Positions 53,227 through 62,900 of a DNA stretch of 64,000 nt are shown piece after piece. The notes under the pieces are model-generated. The model was given only the letters and a program-made list of their open reading frames with translations. It was not told where the DNA came from and made no database searches. Origin of the DNA: Collinsella aerofaciens (GTDB lineage: Bacteria; Actinomycetota; Coriobacteriia; Coriobacteriales; Coriobacteriaceae); NCBI RefSeq assembly GCF_018785245.1, contig NZ_WQPL01000005.1, forward strand, positions 1-64,000, written 5' to 3'. Numbering within the stretch: the first letter of the stretch is position 1; each line of letters starts with the position of its first letter. Both the position numbers and the translations under genes were made by a program.

Positions 53227-54264
53227 ATGGACCTGCCGATCGTCCTGTCCCATAAGACTGCCTGGCTGTACCACAACGTGGCGCGCCCGTCCGAGCCGCT
53301 CTCGCGAGCAAGCAGCCTATACGATGAGGACTCGCTTGCTAACGAGGCGGAACCGACCGCGAACCTGCCCAAATTGGGACTCGATGCCAAGGGGCTGAGG
53401 GCTTCAACGGCAGTTGGGATCGTTACCGACTATCTGGTTTCGCTCGGTATTCCACGAGAAGAGCTCGATCATATCGACACGCTCGTCAACTTCGATTTTG
53501 AGCGCTCGACGCCGGCTGGATTTAGGTGCCACGTGTTTGGGGCGCCGGTACCTCCAGGCCATCTTATCGAGGTGGCAGAGGGCCTTCTGGTGGTTGATGA
53601 GGCCATGTGCTTTGTCCAAGCGGGTTCGTGGATGAGCGAGCCCGAGCAGCTGGAATATGGCTACGAAATCTGTGCCCGATACCATTTGAATCATCTGTCG
53701 ACAGGCGATTATATCGAGATGGGGCAGAGGTATACCGTTGCCGACTTGATCGCCTATTGCAATGAGAACCGATCTCGTCAGGGGGCTATACGCGCGGCCG
53801 CCGTGCTCAAGCGCGTGCACGATGGCGCGCGGTCGCCCATGGAGACGGCCACCGCAATCATGGTCGTAGCAAAACGTTCCCAGGGCGGGCTGGGATACGC
53901 CAAGATCGAGCTCAACCATCGGGTCGATGTTCCCAACGAGTTCAAGTATCTCGTAAAGGCCGGGTATTTCGAGATCGACGTATATGCGCCTGCGAGCGGT
54001 ACGGGGATTGAATACAACGGCTCGGACCATCTTGATAAACAGCGCAGCGCGTCGGATGCGGAGCGTATGACCGTGCTGAGCGCGCTGGGCTTTAGGATGA
54101 TCGTCCTCACCGGGACTCAGTTTGCCCATCAGTTGCAATTGCATCGGGCGATGAACGCCATCGCGCTCGCTATGGGCCTTAAGTGCGACCGAAGCGAAGC
54201 GTTCCAGAAACGTCAGAACGACCTGCGAGAATTTGTGATTCGGCACTGGGACGGCGGCCTTTAG
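53227..54264 (+). CDS. Predicted PD-(D/E)XK nuclease-like protein (DUF559/Vsr-like C-terminus)
   Basis: The 345-residue protein has no assigned function. Its C-terminal 145 residues follow the pattern of DUF559/very-short-patch-repair-like nucleases: ARSPMETA with Glu206, YFEIDVYAP with Asp251, GIEYNGSDHLD with Glu262, and FRMIVLTGTQF at the end of the fold. The N-terminal 200 residues do not match a family I recognise; the arrangement recalls AbiEi-like proteins of actinobacteria, with regulator-like N-terminal and nuclease-like C-terminal parts. RBS GGAGGGCTC directly before the ATG. The gene is bracketed by copies 1 and 2 of the 65-bp palindrome at 102 and 39 bp. Catalytic activity is inferred from residues only. 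Confidence 0.6.
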   Translation: MDLPIVLSHKTAWLYHNVARPSEPLSRASSLYDEDSLANEAEPTANLPKLGLDAKGLRASTAVGIVTDYLVSLGIPREELDHIDTLVNFDFERSTPAGFRCHVFGAPVPPGHLIEVAEGLLVVDEAMCFVQAGSWMSEPEQLEYGYEICARYHLNHLSTGDYIEMGQRYTVADLIAYCNENRSRQGAIRAAAVLKRVHDGARSPMETATAIMVVAKRSQGGLGYAKIELNHRVDVPNEFKYLVKAGYFEIDVYAPASGTGIEYNGSDHLDKQRSASDAERMTVLSALGFRMIVLTGTQFAHQLQLHRAMNAIALAMGLKCDRSEAFQKRQNDLREFVIRHWDGGL

Positions 54265-54302
54265 GGGCGTTCCGGCCCTTCTACGGGGTGCCGTGGGCAG
54301 AC

Positions 54303-54367
54303 AAACCATCACAACATTCGACGTTTTTTGCCAAAAACGGGAAATGCATCGAATGTTGTGATGGTTT
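54303..54367. repeat. 65-bp TCACAACATTCGA palindrome, copy 2
   Basis: It is identical to copy 1 in both arms, with one loop base changed (GGGAAATGCA against GGGAAAAGCA), and in the same orientation. Confidence 0.9.
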
Positions 54368-54497
54368 GCGCTGAGGATGGGCTCGGGAGGCCGGTCTTGT
54401 TCGAAGTGACCTGTCCTGTCGTACGGGTGTCGGCATGATTCTCTCGTGGGGTATTATGTTTTCCGAAGAATAAAACGCCGCGTGAGGGGAGGGCTGC

Positions 54498-55553
54498 GTG
54501 GACGGGCACATGCAACATGACGGCTTTGGCCGCGATATCAACTACCTGCGCATTGCCGTTACCGACAAGTGCAATTTCCGCTGCATTTACTGCATGCCGG
54601 CCGATGGCGTGGCGCCCCGCGCGCACGACGAGCTGCTCAGTGCCGAGGAAATCGCCCGCTTTGTGCGCCTGGTGGCGGGGGAGGGCATTCGCCGCGTACG
54701 CCTGACGGGTGGCGAGCCGCTGGTCAGCCGCCGTATCATCCCGCTTATTCGTGACATCCGCGCGATCCCGCAGATCGAGGACATCTCGCTTACCACCAAT
54801 GGCGCCCTGCTGCCCAAGCTGGCACCGCAGCTCAAAGATGCCGGTCTTAACCGCGTTAACATCTCGCTCGACACGCTCGACCCCGCGCTCTTTGGAAAGA
54901 TCACGCGCCTGGGCCGGCTCGAACAGACCATGGCTGGCATCGACGCGGCGCTGGCTTGGGGCTTTGAGCCCGTAAAGGTCAACTGCGTTGTTGTGCGTCG
55001 GCTCAACCAGGATGTGACGGCCCTCGCACGGCTGACCGTCGACCGCCCCATCCACCTGCGCTTTATCGAATATATGCCCATCGGCGACGAGTGCACGAGC
55101 TCGCATTGCGCCGTGGACCCGCATGCGCCCGCACTCAATCCCGAGCTGTGGGACGCGAGCGACACCGTGCCGAGCGACGAGCTGCGGGCGCGCATCAATG
55201 CCGGGGCCGCCGCGGCGGGAATGGGCGAGCTCGAGCCGCTCGGCATCAACGACGCTCCTGCTGGTGCGGGCCCCGCGCGCTATTGGCACTTTCCGGGCGC
55301 GGCGGGAACGGTTGGCTTTATTAGCGCCATGTCCAACCATTTTTGTGCGAATTGCAACCGTCTGCGCCTGACGGCCGATGGCAACGTGCGTCCGTGCCTG
55401 TTTAGTGATGCAGAGTATTCGGTGCGTGAGGCGCTGCGCCGTGGTGATGATATGCAGGTACTTTCGATTTGGCGCGATGCCGTGGCCCACAAACCGCAGG
55501 AACACGCGATAATTGAGGGCACGCAACGATTTATGTCCCAAATCGGAGGATGA
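54498..55553 (+). CDS. moaA: GTP 3',8-cyclase MoaA
   Basis: This radical SAM enzyme converts GTP to 3',8-cyclo-GTP, the first step of molybdenum cofactor synthesis. It is 351 residues with N-terminal cluster cysteines Cys25, 29 and 32 (DKCNFRCIYC), GGEPL, a C-terminal cluster (FCANCNRLRLTADGNVRPC) and the terminal Gly-Gly required by the family. GTG start behind GAGGGGAGGG. The moaC-mobB gene begins 4 bp after its stop. Confidence 0.95.
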   Translation: MDGHMQHDGFGRDINYLRIAVTDKCNFRCIYCMPADGVAPRAHDELLSAEEIARFVRLVAGEGIRRVRLTGGEPLVSRRIIPLIRDIRAIPQIEDISLTTNGALLPKLAPQLKDAGLNRVNISLDTLDPALFGKITRLGRLEQTMAGIDAALAWGFEPVKVNCVVVRRLNQDVTALARLTVDRPIHLRFIEYMPIGDECTSSHCAVDPHAPALNPELWDASDTVPSDELRARINAGAAAAGMGELEPLGINDAPAGAGPARYWHFPGAAGTVGFISAMSNHFCANCNRLRLTADGNVRPCLFSDAEYSVREALRRGDDMQVLSIWRDAVAHKPQEHAIIEGTQRFMSQIGG

Positions 55554-55557
55554 TCAT

Positions 55558-56862
55558 ATGGCCAAGAGCAGGTACGCCGATGCCACCAAGGCCGCTCGCA
55601 GGGCCGCGATGTCTGCCCACAAAGTCACGGCTGCGGCGAATGCTGGCAACGCCGACGCGTCCGCGCAGCCGACTGCCAGCGCTGCCACCGAGCCCGCCCG
55701 CGACGCCTGTCGCGACGAGCTGACGCACGTGGACGCCAAGGGCGAGGTGCGCATGGTCGATGTGTCTGACAAGGCCGAGACCCATCGCATCGCCATCGCC
55801 GAGGGCACCATCCTCATGCATCCCGAGACGCAGGCCATGGTGCTGCAGGACCGCGCCAAAAAGGGCGATGTGCTCGCCTGCGCGCGCGTGGCGGGCATTA
55901 TGGCCATCAAACGCACGAGCGACATCATTCCCATGTGTCATCCGTTGCTCATTACCAAGAGTAAGTGCGACATTGCGCCCATCGCTCCGGCGGGGACGCC
56001 GACCGAGGACGTGCCCGAGGGCTGGGCGCCGGCGCGCGCGGACGGGCAGGTTGGCTTTCACGTGCTGGTTACGGCCGGCGTGACGGGCAAGACGGGTATC
56101 GAGATGGAGGCCCTGACCGGCGCGAGTGCCGCGTGCCTAACGATTTATGACATGTGCAAGGCGGTCGATCGCGGCATGGAGATCGTCGACGTGCGCCTGC
56201 TGCACAAGGAGGGTGGCCGCTCGGGCGTGTGGGATCGTGCAGAGCGTCAGGCCGCTGCCGTTGAGGCCGTGGCCGCTGACGGTGCCACGCTCGCAAGCGC
56301 GCCCGTCGCCGTCGCGCCTGCGGCTCCGGCCCCGGCTGTCCCTGCGATCGCGTTTATCGGCTACCAAAACTCGGGCAAGACCACGCTCGTCGAGAAGGTC
56401 ATTGCCGAGCTCACCCGCCGCGGCCTGCGTGTGGGTTCGCTCAAGCATCATGGGCATCACGGCTTTGATATCGATGTGCCCGCTAAGGACACCTGGCGCC
56501 ATCATCAAGCCGGATCCAAGCACGTGGGCCTCATCTGCGCCACGCGCTGGGCAGAGTACGCCGACACGCGCGAGGAGGACGAGATGCCCGCGCGCGAGCT
56601 ACTGTCGCGCTACAACGATGTCGACGTGGTGATCATCGAGGGCTACAAGACCGAGGGCTTCGACAACATCGTGGTCGCGCGCTCCGGTGTCGACCGTCTG
56701 CGCGGCAAGAGCTCGCTCGACCTGGTCGACGGTCACACGCTGGCCCTTGCCTGCAACGAAGCCCTGGCGCGTCAGGCCTTCGACGCCGGCTTCGCGACCC
56801 GAGCCATCAACATCAACGACGCCCGAGCCATCTGCGATCTCATCCAAGACCATCTGGCCTAA
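55558..56862 (+). CDS. MoaC-MobB fusion protein
   Basis: The product has 434 residues with two cofactor-synthesis domains. After an Ala-rich leader of about 50 residues, the MoaC domain (about 55-228) makes cyclic pyranopterin monophosphate from cyclo-GTP. It shows IPMCHPLLITK, GKTGIEMEALTGASAACLT and catalytic Asp198/Lys201 in YDMCKAVDRG. A Pro/Ala linker (231-262) joins it to a MobB domain with P-loop GYQNSGKTT (268-276), KHHGHHGFD and VIIEGYKTEG, involved in guanine-dinucleotide cofactor formation. RBS GGAGGA lies inside the end of moaA. Such a fusion joins non-consecutive pathway steps. Other moa/mob genes are outside the window. Confidence 0.92.
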   Translation: MAKSRYADATKAARRAAMSAHKVTAAANAGNADASAQPTASAATEPARDACRDELTHVDAKGEVRMVDVSDKAETHRIAIAEGTILMHPETQAMVLQDRAKKGDVLACARVAGIMAIKRTSDIIPMCHPLLITKSKCDIAPIAPAGTPTEDVPEGWAPARADGQVGFHVLVTAGVTGKTGIEMEALTGASAACLTIYDMCKAVDRGMEIVDVRLLHKEGGRSGVWDRAERQAAAVEAVAADGATLASAPVAVAPAAPAPAVPAIAFIGYQNSGKTTLVEKVIAELTRRGLRVGSLKHHGHHGFDIDVPAKDTWRHHQAGSKHVGLICATRWAEYADTREEDEMPARELLSRYNDVDVVIIEGYKTEGFDNIVVARSGVDRLRGKSSLDLVDGHTLALACNEALARQAFDAGFATRAININDARAICDLIQDHLA

Positions 56863-56901
56863 AACCTACCAAATAGGGACAGGTTTATTTTGGTAGGTTT
56901 T
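56861..56901 (+). terminator. GGGACAGG-loop hairpin, copy 3
   Basis: AAAACCTACCAAA and TTTGGTAGGTTTT are perfect 13-bp arms around TAGGGACAGGTTTAT; the right arm ends in TTTT. It overlaps the stop codon of moaC-mobB. Confidence 0.75.
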
Positions 56902-56920
56902 ATCTGGGCAAACGTCACTT

Positions 56921-56958
56921 CCACCACAAAGGGGCCAGGCACCTTTGTGGTGGTTTTT
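56921..56958 (+). terminator. GGGCCAGG-loop hairpin, copy 4
   Basis: CCACCACAAAG and CTTTGTGGTGG are perfect arms around GGGCCAGGCAC, followed by TTTTT. The stem equals that of copy 2, the mismatch there being repaired. Confidence 0.8.
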
Positions 56959-57129
56959 GTTTAAGTAGATGTGTGGGACATGCCTTACAATCTACCAAGT
57001 AGTTCATGACGGGCGAAAAACGGAGAGAAGGGGCTCTTGATGCGTCCTTAATGTTTCGTGCGAATAGATTGATTTGACAGACGGTGGCGAATGCCCGCCG
57101 TCCGCATTCGTATGAAACAAGGAGTCTCC

Positions 57130-58410
57130 ATGCTCGCCCCTCTTTTCTCAAAGCCTCAATCATCGCTGTCCGTGCAGGCCAAGCGCCTGGTGGCGATGCG
57201 CTTTCTCATCTACACCGGTTTTCAGACCAGCTACTTCATCGGCGTCATCGGAACGCTCACCTATGCAGACGATGCTTCGGTCGTGGCGACATCGCTGGCC
57301 GTCCTGTTTATGAACGTATTCGTGATCTTGGGATCCTTTGCGGGCGGTGCGGCGCTCGACGCCTGGGGTCCGTGCCGGCATTTCTTGCTGAGCATCGTGG
57401 GCACGCTGGCAACCAGCGCGGCGATCCTCGTTTTTGGCAGCGCGACCGGCATCGTCCTGCTCGGCGCGGTGCTCCTGGGCTTTGTGATGGGGTTCGCCCA
57501 GCCCATTGCCACGTCCTATCCGGCCTACCTCACCAACGACCCCGTCGAGCTCAAAGACATCAACTCTGCCATCGCCATGTTTTCAAACGTGAGTATCATC
57601 GTTGGCCCCACGCTGGGCGGCTTTGTCGCGGCTGCTGCGTCGTCGCGCGCGGTGTTTGTGCTCATGATGCTCTTTACCGTGCTGGCGCTCGTCGCCGGTT
57701 GGGGCTTTAGGCCGAAGACCAGCCATGTCGCCGGGGATGCGGATGCCGATTCGACAGAGGAAGGGGAGCGTGCGGGACAAAGCTCCAACCCCAGCACGTC
57801 CGCCCGCGCGACCATCGCGACCAGCATCAAGACAGTCTTCACCAACAGCGTCCTCGCCCTACTGTTCTGCATCATCTTCCTCTCGAACTTTGGCTACGGT
57901 GCCTTCGATCCGCTGGAGTCGTTCTTTTACCGCGATGTCCTACACGTCGGTGTCGAATGGATGGGCTGGCTCTCGTCGGCCAGCGGTGTGGGCGCGGTGC
58001 TGGGCGCCGTGGCCGCGCTCCGCTTGCCGCCGCACCTGGTCAACCTTAAGACGCTGCTTGTGGCGCTCATGTCCGTGGGTCTGGGAAGCCTGCTCTACGT
58101 GGGAACGCCGTACGTGGGCGTAGCCCTTGTCGGCCAGATTGCCCTGGGCGTGGCCTGGGGCGTCGTCAACCCGCTCCACAACACCATCGTGCAAACGACG
58201 GCTCCGCTCGAGCAGCTCGGCCGCGTGAACTCGGTCATGGGCTTTGGCAACATGTTCGCCGGCGTGGCGCCGCTGGCGATTGCCCCGTGGCTGGCGGCGA
58301 CGTTTGGCGTGCAGCAGACGCTCGTAGGGGCGGGCATGGTCGTGACGGCGGTTCCCGCGGCGTTGCTGCTGTTTGGACGCCGGCATTTTGATCGTGCCGC
58401 AAGGCAGTAA
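57130..58410 (+). CDS. MFS transporter
   Basis: The 426-residue membrane protein has about twelve helices and a central cytoplasmic loop rich in Asp, Glu and Ser (about 205-235). It starts after an N-terminal amphipathic stretch; the first helix region is MRFLIYTGFQTSYFIGVIGT. The pattern fits drug or metabolite exporters (GGAALDAWGPCRHFL near the loop 2-3 motif). The ATG follows AAGGAG at 6 bp; in-frame ATG/GTG codons upstream lack a ribosome site. Substrate unknown. Confidence 0.85.
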   Translation: MLAPLFSKPQSSLSVQAKRLVAMRFLIYTGFQTSYFIGVIGTLTYADDASVVATSLAVLFMNVFVILGSFAGGAALDAWGPCRHFLLSIVGTLATSAAILVFGSATGIVLLGAVLLGFVMGFAQPIATSYPAYLTNDPVELKDINSAIAMFSNVSIIVGPTLGGFVAAAASSRAVFVLMMLFTVLALVAGWGFRPKTSHVAGDADADSTEEGERAGQSSNPSTSARATIATSIKTVFTNSVLALLFCIIFLSNFGYGAFDPLESFFYRDVLHVGVEWMGWLSSASGVGAVLGAVAALRLPPHLVNLKTLLVALMSVGLGSLLYVGTPYVGVALVGQIALGVAWGVVNPLHNTIVQTTAPLEQLGRVNSVMGFGNMFAGVAPLAIAPWLAATFGVQQTLVGAGMVVTAVPAALLLFGRRHFDRAARQ

Positions 58411-58475
58411 AAACCATCACAACATTCGATGAAAACCGCGATTTTGCCGAAAAACGTCGAATGTTGTGATGGTTT
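58411..58475. repeat. 65-bp TCACAACATTCGA palindrome, copy 3 (inverted)
   Basis: The 19-bp arms are the same, but the loop reads as the reverse complement of copies 1 and 2 with about ten substitutions. It starts at the stop codon of the MFS gene. Confidence 0.88.
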
Positions 58476-58509
58476 GCGCCCCAGGCAGGCTACCCTTCGG
58501 GCCCGGCCA

Positions 58510-58536
58510 CCACAGAGGGGCCAGGCACCTTTGTGG
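58510..58536 (+). repeat. GGGCCAGG-loop hairpin, degenerate copy 5
   Basis: CCACAGAG and CTTTGTGG pair with one wobble around GGGCCAGGCAC. The flanking stem and T run of copy 4 are lost. Confidence 0.55.
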
Positions 58537-58626
58537 CGATCGGGTCCCAGCGGCCTGCGCCTTGGTATACCATGTACGCCGTTCACGAATACACCCCACA
58601 CCGTCGCACAACCCAGAAAGGCCCCC

Positions 58627-59448
58627 ATGGACACCACCTTTAGCCACATCAAAGCCGTGTTCTGCGATATCGACGGCACGCTGCTCACGAGCCAGCACAC
58701 GGTGTCCCCGCGCACCGTGGCGGCCATCCGCGCCCTGCGCGAGCGCGGTGTGCTCTTTGGCCTGTGCACCGGGCGCGACGCCCACGCGACCGAGGCCATG
58801 TACGAGCTCTGGGGCATCGAAGGCCTGGTAGACGTGATGGTGGGCTGCGGTGGCGCCGAGGTCATCGACCGCGCGCACGACATCAACGAGCTGAGCTATC
58901 CGCTGCCGGGCGAGACCATCGCGCGCATCTGCAAGCACATGGCGGACCTTCCTGCAACGCCCGTCTGCCCCCGAGACGGCGTGTTCTACGTGCCCGAGAG
59001 CAACGCGTGCGTCGAGCACCTGTCGCGCGTCGACGGCGTGCCCTACCAGGTGGTCGATTTTGCCGAGTTCTTGCGCGAGCCGCAGCCCAAGGTGATGTTT
59101 ACCATGGCGCCCGAGGTAATGCCGCGGGTGATTGAGCGAGCATCGACGTTTGCCGACGACACTGTTAAGGCGGCGGCTCTACAAACCACGCAGCGGCTCT
59201 ACGAGTTCATGGATCCGCGCGTGTCCAAGACGCGCGGCCTTGTGCGCGTGGCAGAGCTCAAAGACATGGAGCTCCAGGACATCTGCGTGTTTGGCGATGC
59301 CGATAACGACACCTGCATGGTGGCCGACGCCGGCGTGGGCGTTGCCATGGCAAATGGCAGCGACGCCACCCGTGCCGCCGCCGATTTTGTAACCGCGAGC
59401 AACGACGAAGACGGCATCGCGATCTTTATCGAGGAGCATCTGCTGTAG
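58627..59448 (+). CDS. HAD-superfamily hydrolase, Cof subfamily
   Basis: The 273-residue cytosolic phosphatase has nucleophile motif FCDIDGTLL (Asp14), SxxT-region LCTGRDAHA, a C2-type cap and the C-terminal GDADNDTCMVADAG. Cof-type enzymes dephosphorylate sugar phosphates or nucleotides; the substrate is not predictable. The ATG follows GAAAGG; an open frame continues upstream through the palindrome and is not coding. Confidence 0.88.
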   Translation: MDTTFSHIKAVFCDIDGTLLTSQHTVSPRTVAAIRALRERGVLFGLCTGRDAHATEAMYELWGIEGLVDVMVGCGGAEVIDRAHDINELSYPLPGETIARICKHMADLPATPVCPRDGVFYVPESNACVEHLSRVDGVPYQVVDFAEFLREPQPKVMFTMAPEVMPRVIERASTFADDTVKAAALQTTQRLYEFMDPRVSKTRGLVRVAELKDMELQDICVFGDADNDTCMVADAGVGVAMANGSDATRAAADFVTASNDEDGIAIFIEEHLL

Positions 59449-59461
59449 CGCTGGGGGAGAA

Positions 59462-59495
59462 CCACTGCAAAAGGGGACAGGCTCTTTTGCAGTGG
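59462..59495 (+). terminator. GGGACAGG-loop hairpin, copy 6
   Basis: CCACTGCAAAAG and CTTTTGCAGTGG are perfect 12-bp arms around GGGACAGGCT, 13 bp after the HAD stop. No T run follows. Confidence 0.7.
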
Positions 59496-59499
59496 CCTC

Positions 59500-59953
59500 A
59501 GGCGATTTGGGCGAATTGATACCAAAAATCTGTGTGAAAATTCAAATATTGTTGTCTGAACATCATGCTTCTAACCACCGATGGGTTTAAGATATTCTCA
59601 TCAATTTGGTAGGATATTCATCCCGGTTAATGATCTACCGTTCATGGTCGTTTTCGACTGTTCGCAGGATGTTTACTCTTGAGCAAAATGTTGTGCAAAT
59701 TAATCTAATGCCATTAAAAAATGATTGGCAACTAAATTACCAGTAGAAACAAAAAATAAATAGCGAATAAACGAAGGTAAATCTGAGAAAATGTCAAGAG
59801 AATTGAGAATTCGCTACAAAATTGTCGGTTTTGTTGCTCAGATGTTCAAACAATCGTTACAATATGGATTACTAAACGTGCGCAATTACAGGTTGCGCAG
59901 ATACGTTTGATAGTGAAAGAGCAAGATCGCGGTCTCTTGGGGAGGAGACATCG
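59500..59953 (+). promoter_or_regulatory. AT-rich leader of the pilus operon
   Basis: This 450-bp stretch is clearly AT-richer than the rest of the window and has no ORF. A plausible promoter is TTGCTC (59834) and TACAAT (59858) with 18 bp between, followed by the hairpin TGCGCAA-ttacagg-TTGCGCA (59879-59899). AT-rich DNA before surface-structure genes often signals acquired or silenced loci. Confidence 0.45.
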
Positions 59954-62900
59954 ATGAAAGCGAATTCAGACAAATCTAAGCAGAGTAATAAAGCGACGCG
60001 CCGTGTACTGGCAGGCGTTTTGTGCGGAGCCTCCGTGTTGAGCCTGGTACTGTCGCTCGTCATGCCCCCGATCTCGCAGGCCATTGCCAACGATGCCCAG
60101 GCGGGTGCAGCCGAGGAAACTGTGATGGGGGATTCCTCAAGTGAGCCCACTGATGTAGACAACACTGCCAACGGGGATACCGAAAACCAGAATAGTGACG
60201 ACACCGAGGGCGACGAGACTGGCGACGACGCTCTCGAGACGGCCCCGTTGTCTGATGACACGGAAGCCGAGAGCGCTGCGCAGCCCGCGGATGATGGACA
60301 GTCTGTCTATAAGGTCGCTACTGTTGCAAATGAAGGTGAGGTTCCGGGACTTAAAAAAGATAAGGATGGGTACACGCTGCTGACGAGTGACGGAGACCTG
60401 ACAGCGTACCTTGCCGCGGGGAACAAGCCCACACAGCTGCGTCTGGCTGCTGATGTTAGTTCGAGCTCGCCGATCACCATCGAACAAGACACTACGATCG
60501 ACCTTGCGGGTCACAAGCTTTATTACAGCAACGGTAACATTAACAAGGACGACAGAAATTCTGTTTGTACATTTATCACAATTAAAAGTGGCTTTACGCT
60601 AACTGTCGATGGTAAGGCGAATGACTCGCGGACTGAAGCTGCCAATGGTGATCCTGATCGGCCAGCAACGATGCAGTTCGATGATGAAAGTGTTCCACAA
60701 TCACTCACATACTACGTAACTGAAAGCACGCCTAACAGTCTTGGTACAAGCGAAAAGACCTATCAGCACACTGTTACCAATTTCGGCGCTATCGTTGCAT
60801 GCAAAGCGGGCTTTGTAAATCAAGTCATTTCCGTTCAGGAAGGCGGTACGCTCAACCTTAAGGGTGGCATGATCACAACGCCTCGTACCCTGGGCTACGA
60901 CGGTCACGTTATTTTCTCTCGGGGCACTGTCAATATTTCTGGCGGGTATGTCACCAACGGTAACGGCGGCGGCTGGGGCGGTGGCATGTGCGTGACGGGC
61001 GCAAATGCCGAGCTCAAAATGACCAACGGCGTAATCGCTGCAAACAAGGCTGCTTCTGGCGGCGGTATCTATGCTGACAAAGGCGCCAAACTGAATTTTT
61101 CTGGTGGAGTTATTTCGGGTAACGCCACGTATGACGGCGTCTATAACGAAGGCGGGAGTCCCGGCAATGGCTATGGCGGCGGTGTCTTTACCAAAGGCGT
61201 CAACGTTAACATCAGTGGTTCGGCCAACATCACAAACAACCGTGTTGATTCGTATATCAACGACTCGAACATTTATAACAAGGGCCTGCTTGGCGGCGGT
61301 GGCATTGCATCTGTTGACGGCGGCACACTAACCATGGAGGGCGGCTCCGTTACAGCTAACTACTCCAAAGAAGCCGGCGGCGGTATTTATGCCGGTTTCT
61401 GGGACAAAAAAATTCAGTTTACCATGACAGGTGGCACGATTGCGGGCAACGAATCTCTTAACGGCGAGGGCGGCGGTTTGCGTATCGCTGGCGGCAACAA
61501 CCCTGGTATGCAGGCGAAAATTGAAGCTAGCCCCAATAGCAAGATTTATATCACGAATAACAAGACTATGACGGGCGTAGATTGTGAGCGTGGCGGCAAA
61601 CGTGGCGGCGACTGGGGCGGTGGCGGTGTCTTTATCCAGAAGGGCGGCAGGCTCAATATTTTCAAGACGCTGATCACTAATAATCGCGCCGGTGGCTGGG
61701 GCGGTGGCGTCGGTGCTTGTCCTACGGGCGAGACAATCGTTTCGCACTCAAATGGCGCTGCTATCTATGACAACGCAGATAACGTTGATCAAGATGGCAA
61801 AAAGCTGCCAGACCTTGATCAAAATGAACATAAACATCCAGCGTTTCATTATTCCGCTGGCGGCGACAACAAAATTGAAGACCGCGATGAAGTAAATTAC
61901 GTTACTCATCTCTTCCAAAATTCCGGTCATGAGGATTTCTTCTTGGTCCGTAATAAGACTGGCGCGGATAAGACAATCGCTGTCGTTCTTGGCAAGATGC
62001 CCGGTGGCGGCTCGGCTGGCTGGAAGGGCACCCGCGATGGCAAAGAGATTAAGATCGATGCCAACGGCGGCGCCGAGGCTAAGTGGATGTTCGGCCTTGA
62101 GGCCCATCCTACCAATCAGGCTAAAATTGATGCACAGTCAGCGGCTACGACCATCATCAGCGGTAACTACTCTTACACCCACGGCGGCGGCATCATGACC
62201 AACGGCGACCTCATCGTCGGTGAGGTTACTTCCCTGGATGTGTATCCTGCAATCAAGGTCAAGGCTAACAAGGTCCTCATGAAGGACGGCAAACCGCAAG
62301 GCCTCACGGGCCACGGCTATAAGTTCAAGCTGTTGGGTAAAGCCGCCGATTCAGCTGGGGAGCCGTATTGGAATACGGACGGCACGCTTAACGAAAACGG
62401 GTGTGAGGCGACGCCCACGGTCAACGTTAATGAAGAAAACGGAGAGATTCTCATTGACACGGGCGCGAACTACCAGTCGGGCAATTACGACCTCTACCTT
62501 GTTGAAGTCCCTATCAATGAGGAAGGCACGACCTTTGATAAGGCCATTTACAAAATACATATAAAGGTTGGTACGACACCAGTTAATACGACCAAGCTCT
62601 TGGGGATCGATATTAATCGTTATGGAGTTGATAAGAGCGCTTCCACAGTATCCGTTAAAAGGAAAGGCGCAGCGGACTTCACCGAGTGTAAATCTCTTGA
62701 GTTCTATAACTGGAGTGTAGATCCGAATGACAGTACAATCTCGACCGTAGAAATCGGCAACAGCTCCAAACCTGCGTTTACGAACGAGCTCCCGCCCTAC
62801 CAGACCTCGGGCACTTGGACACCTCAGGTGACCAAGAAGGTCGACGGTGGCGAGATGAAGAGGTTCAAGTTCGAGTTGTACACCAAGGATGCCAGTGGCA

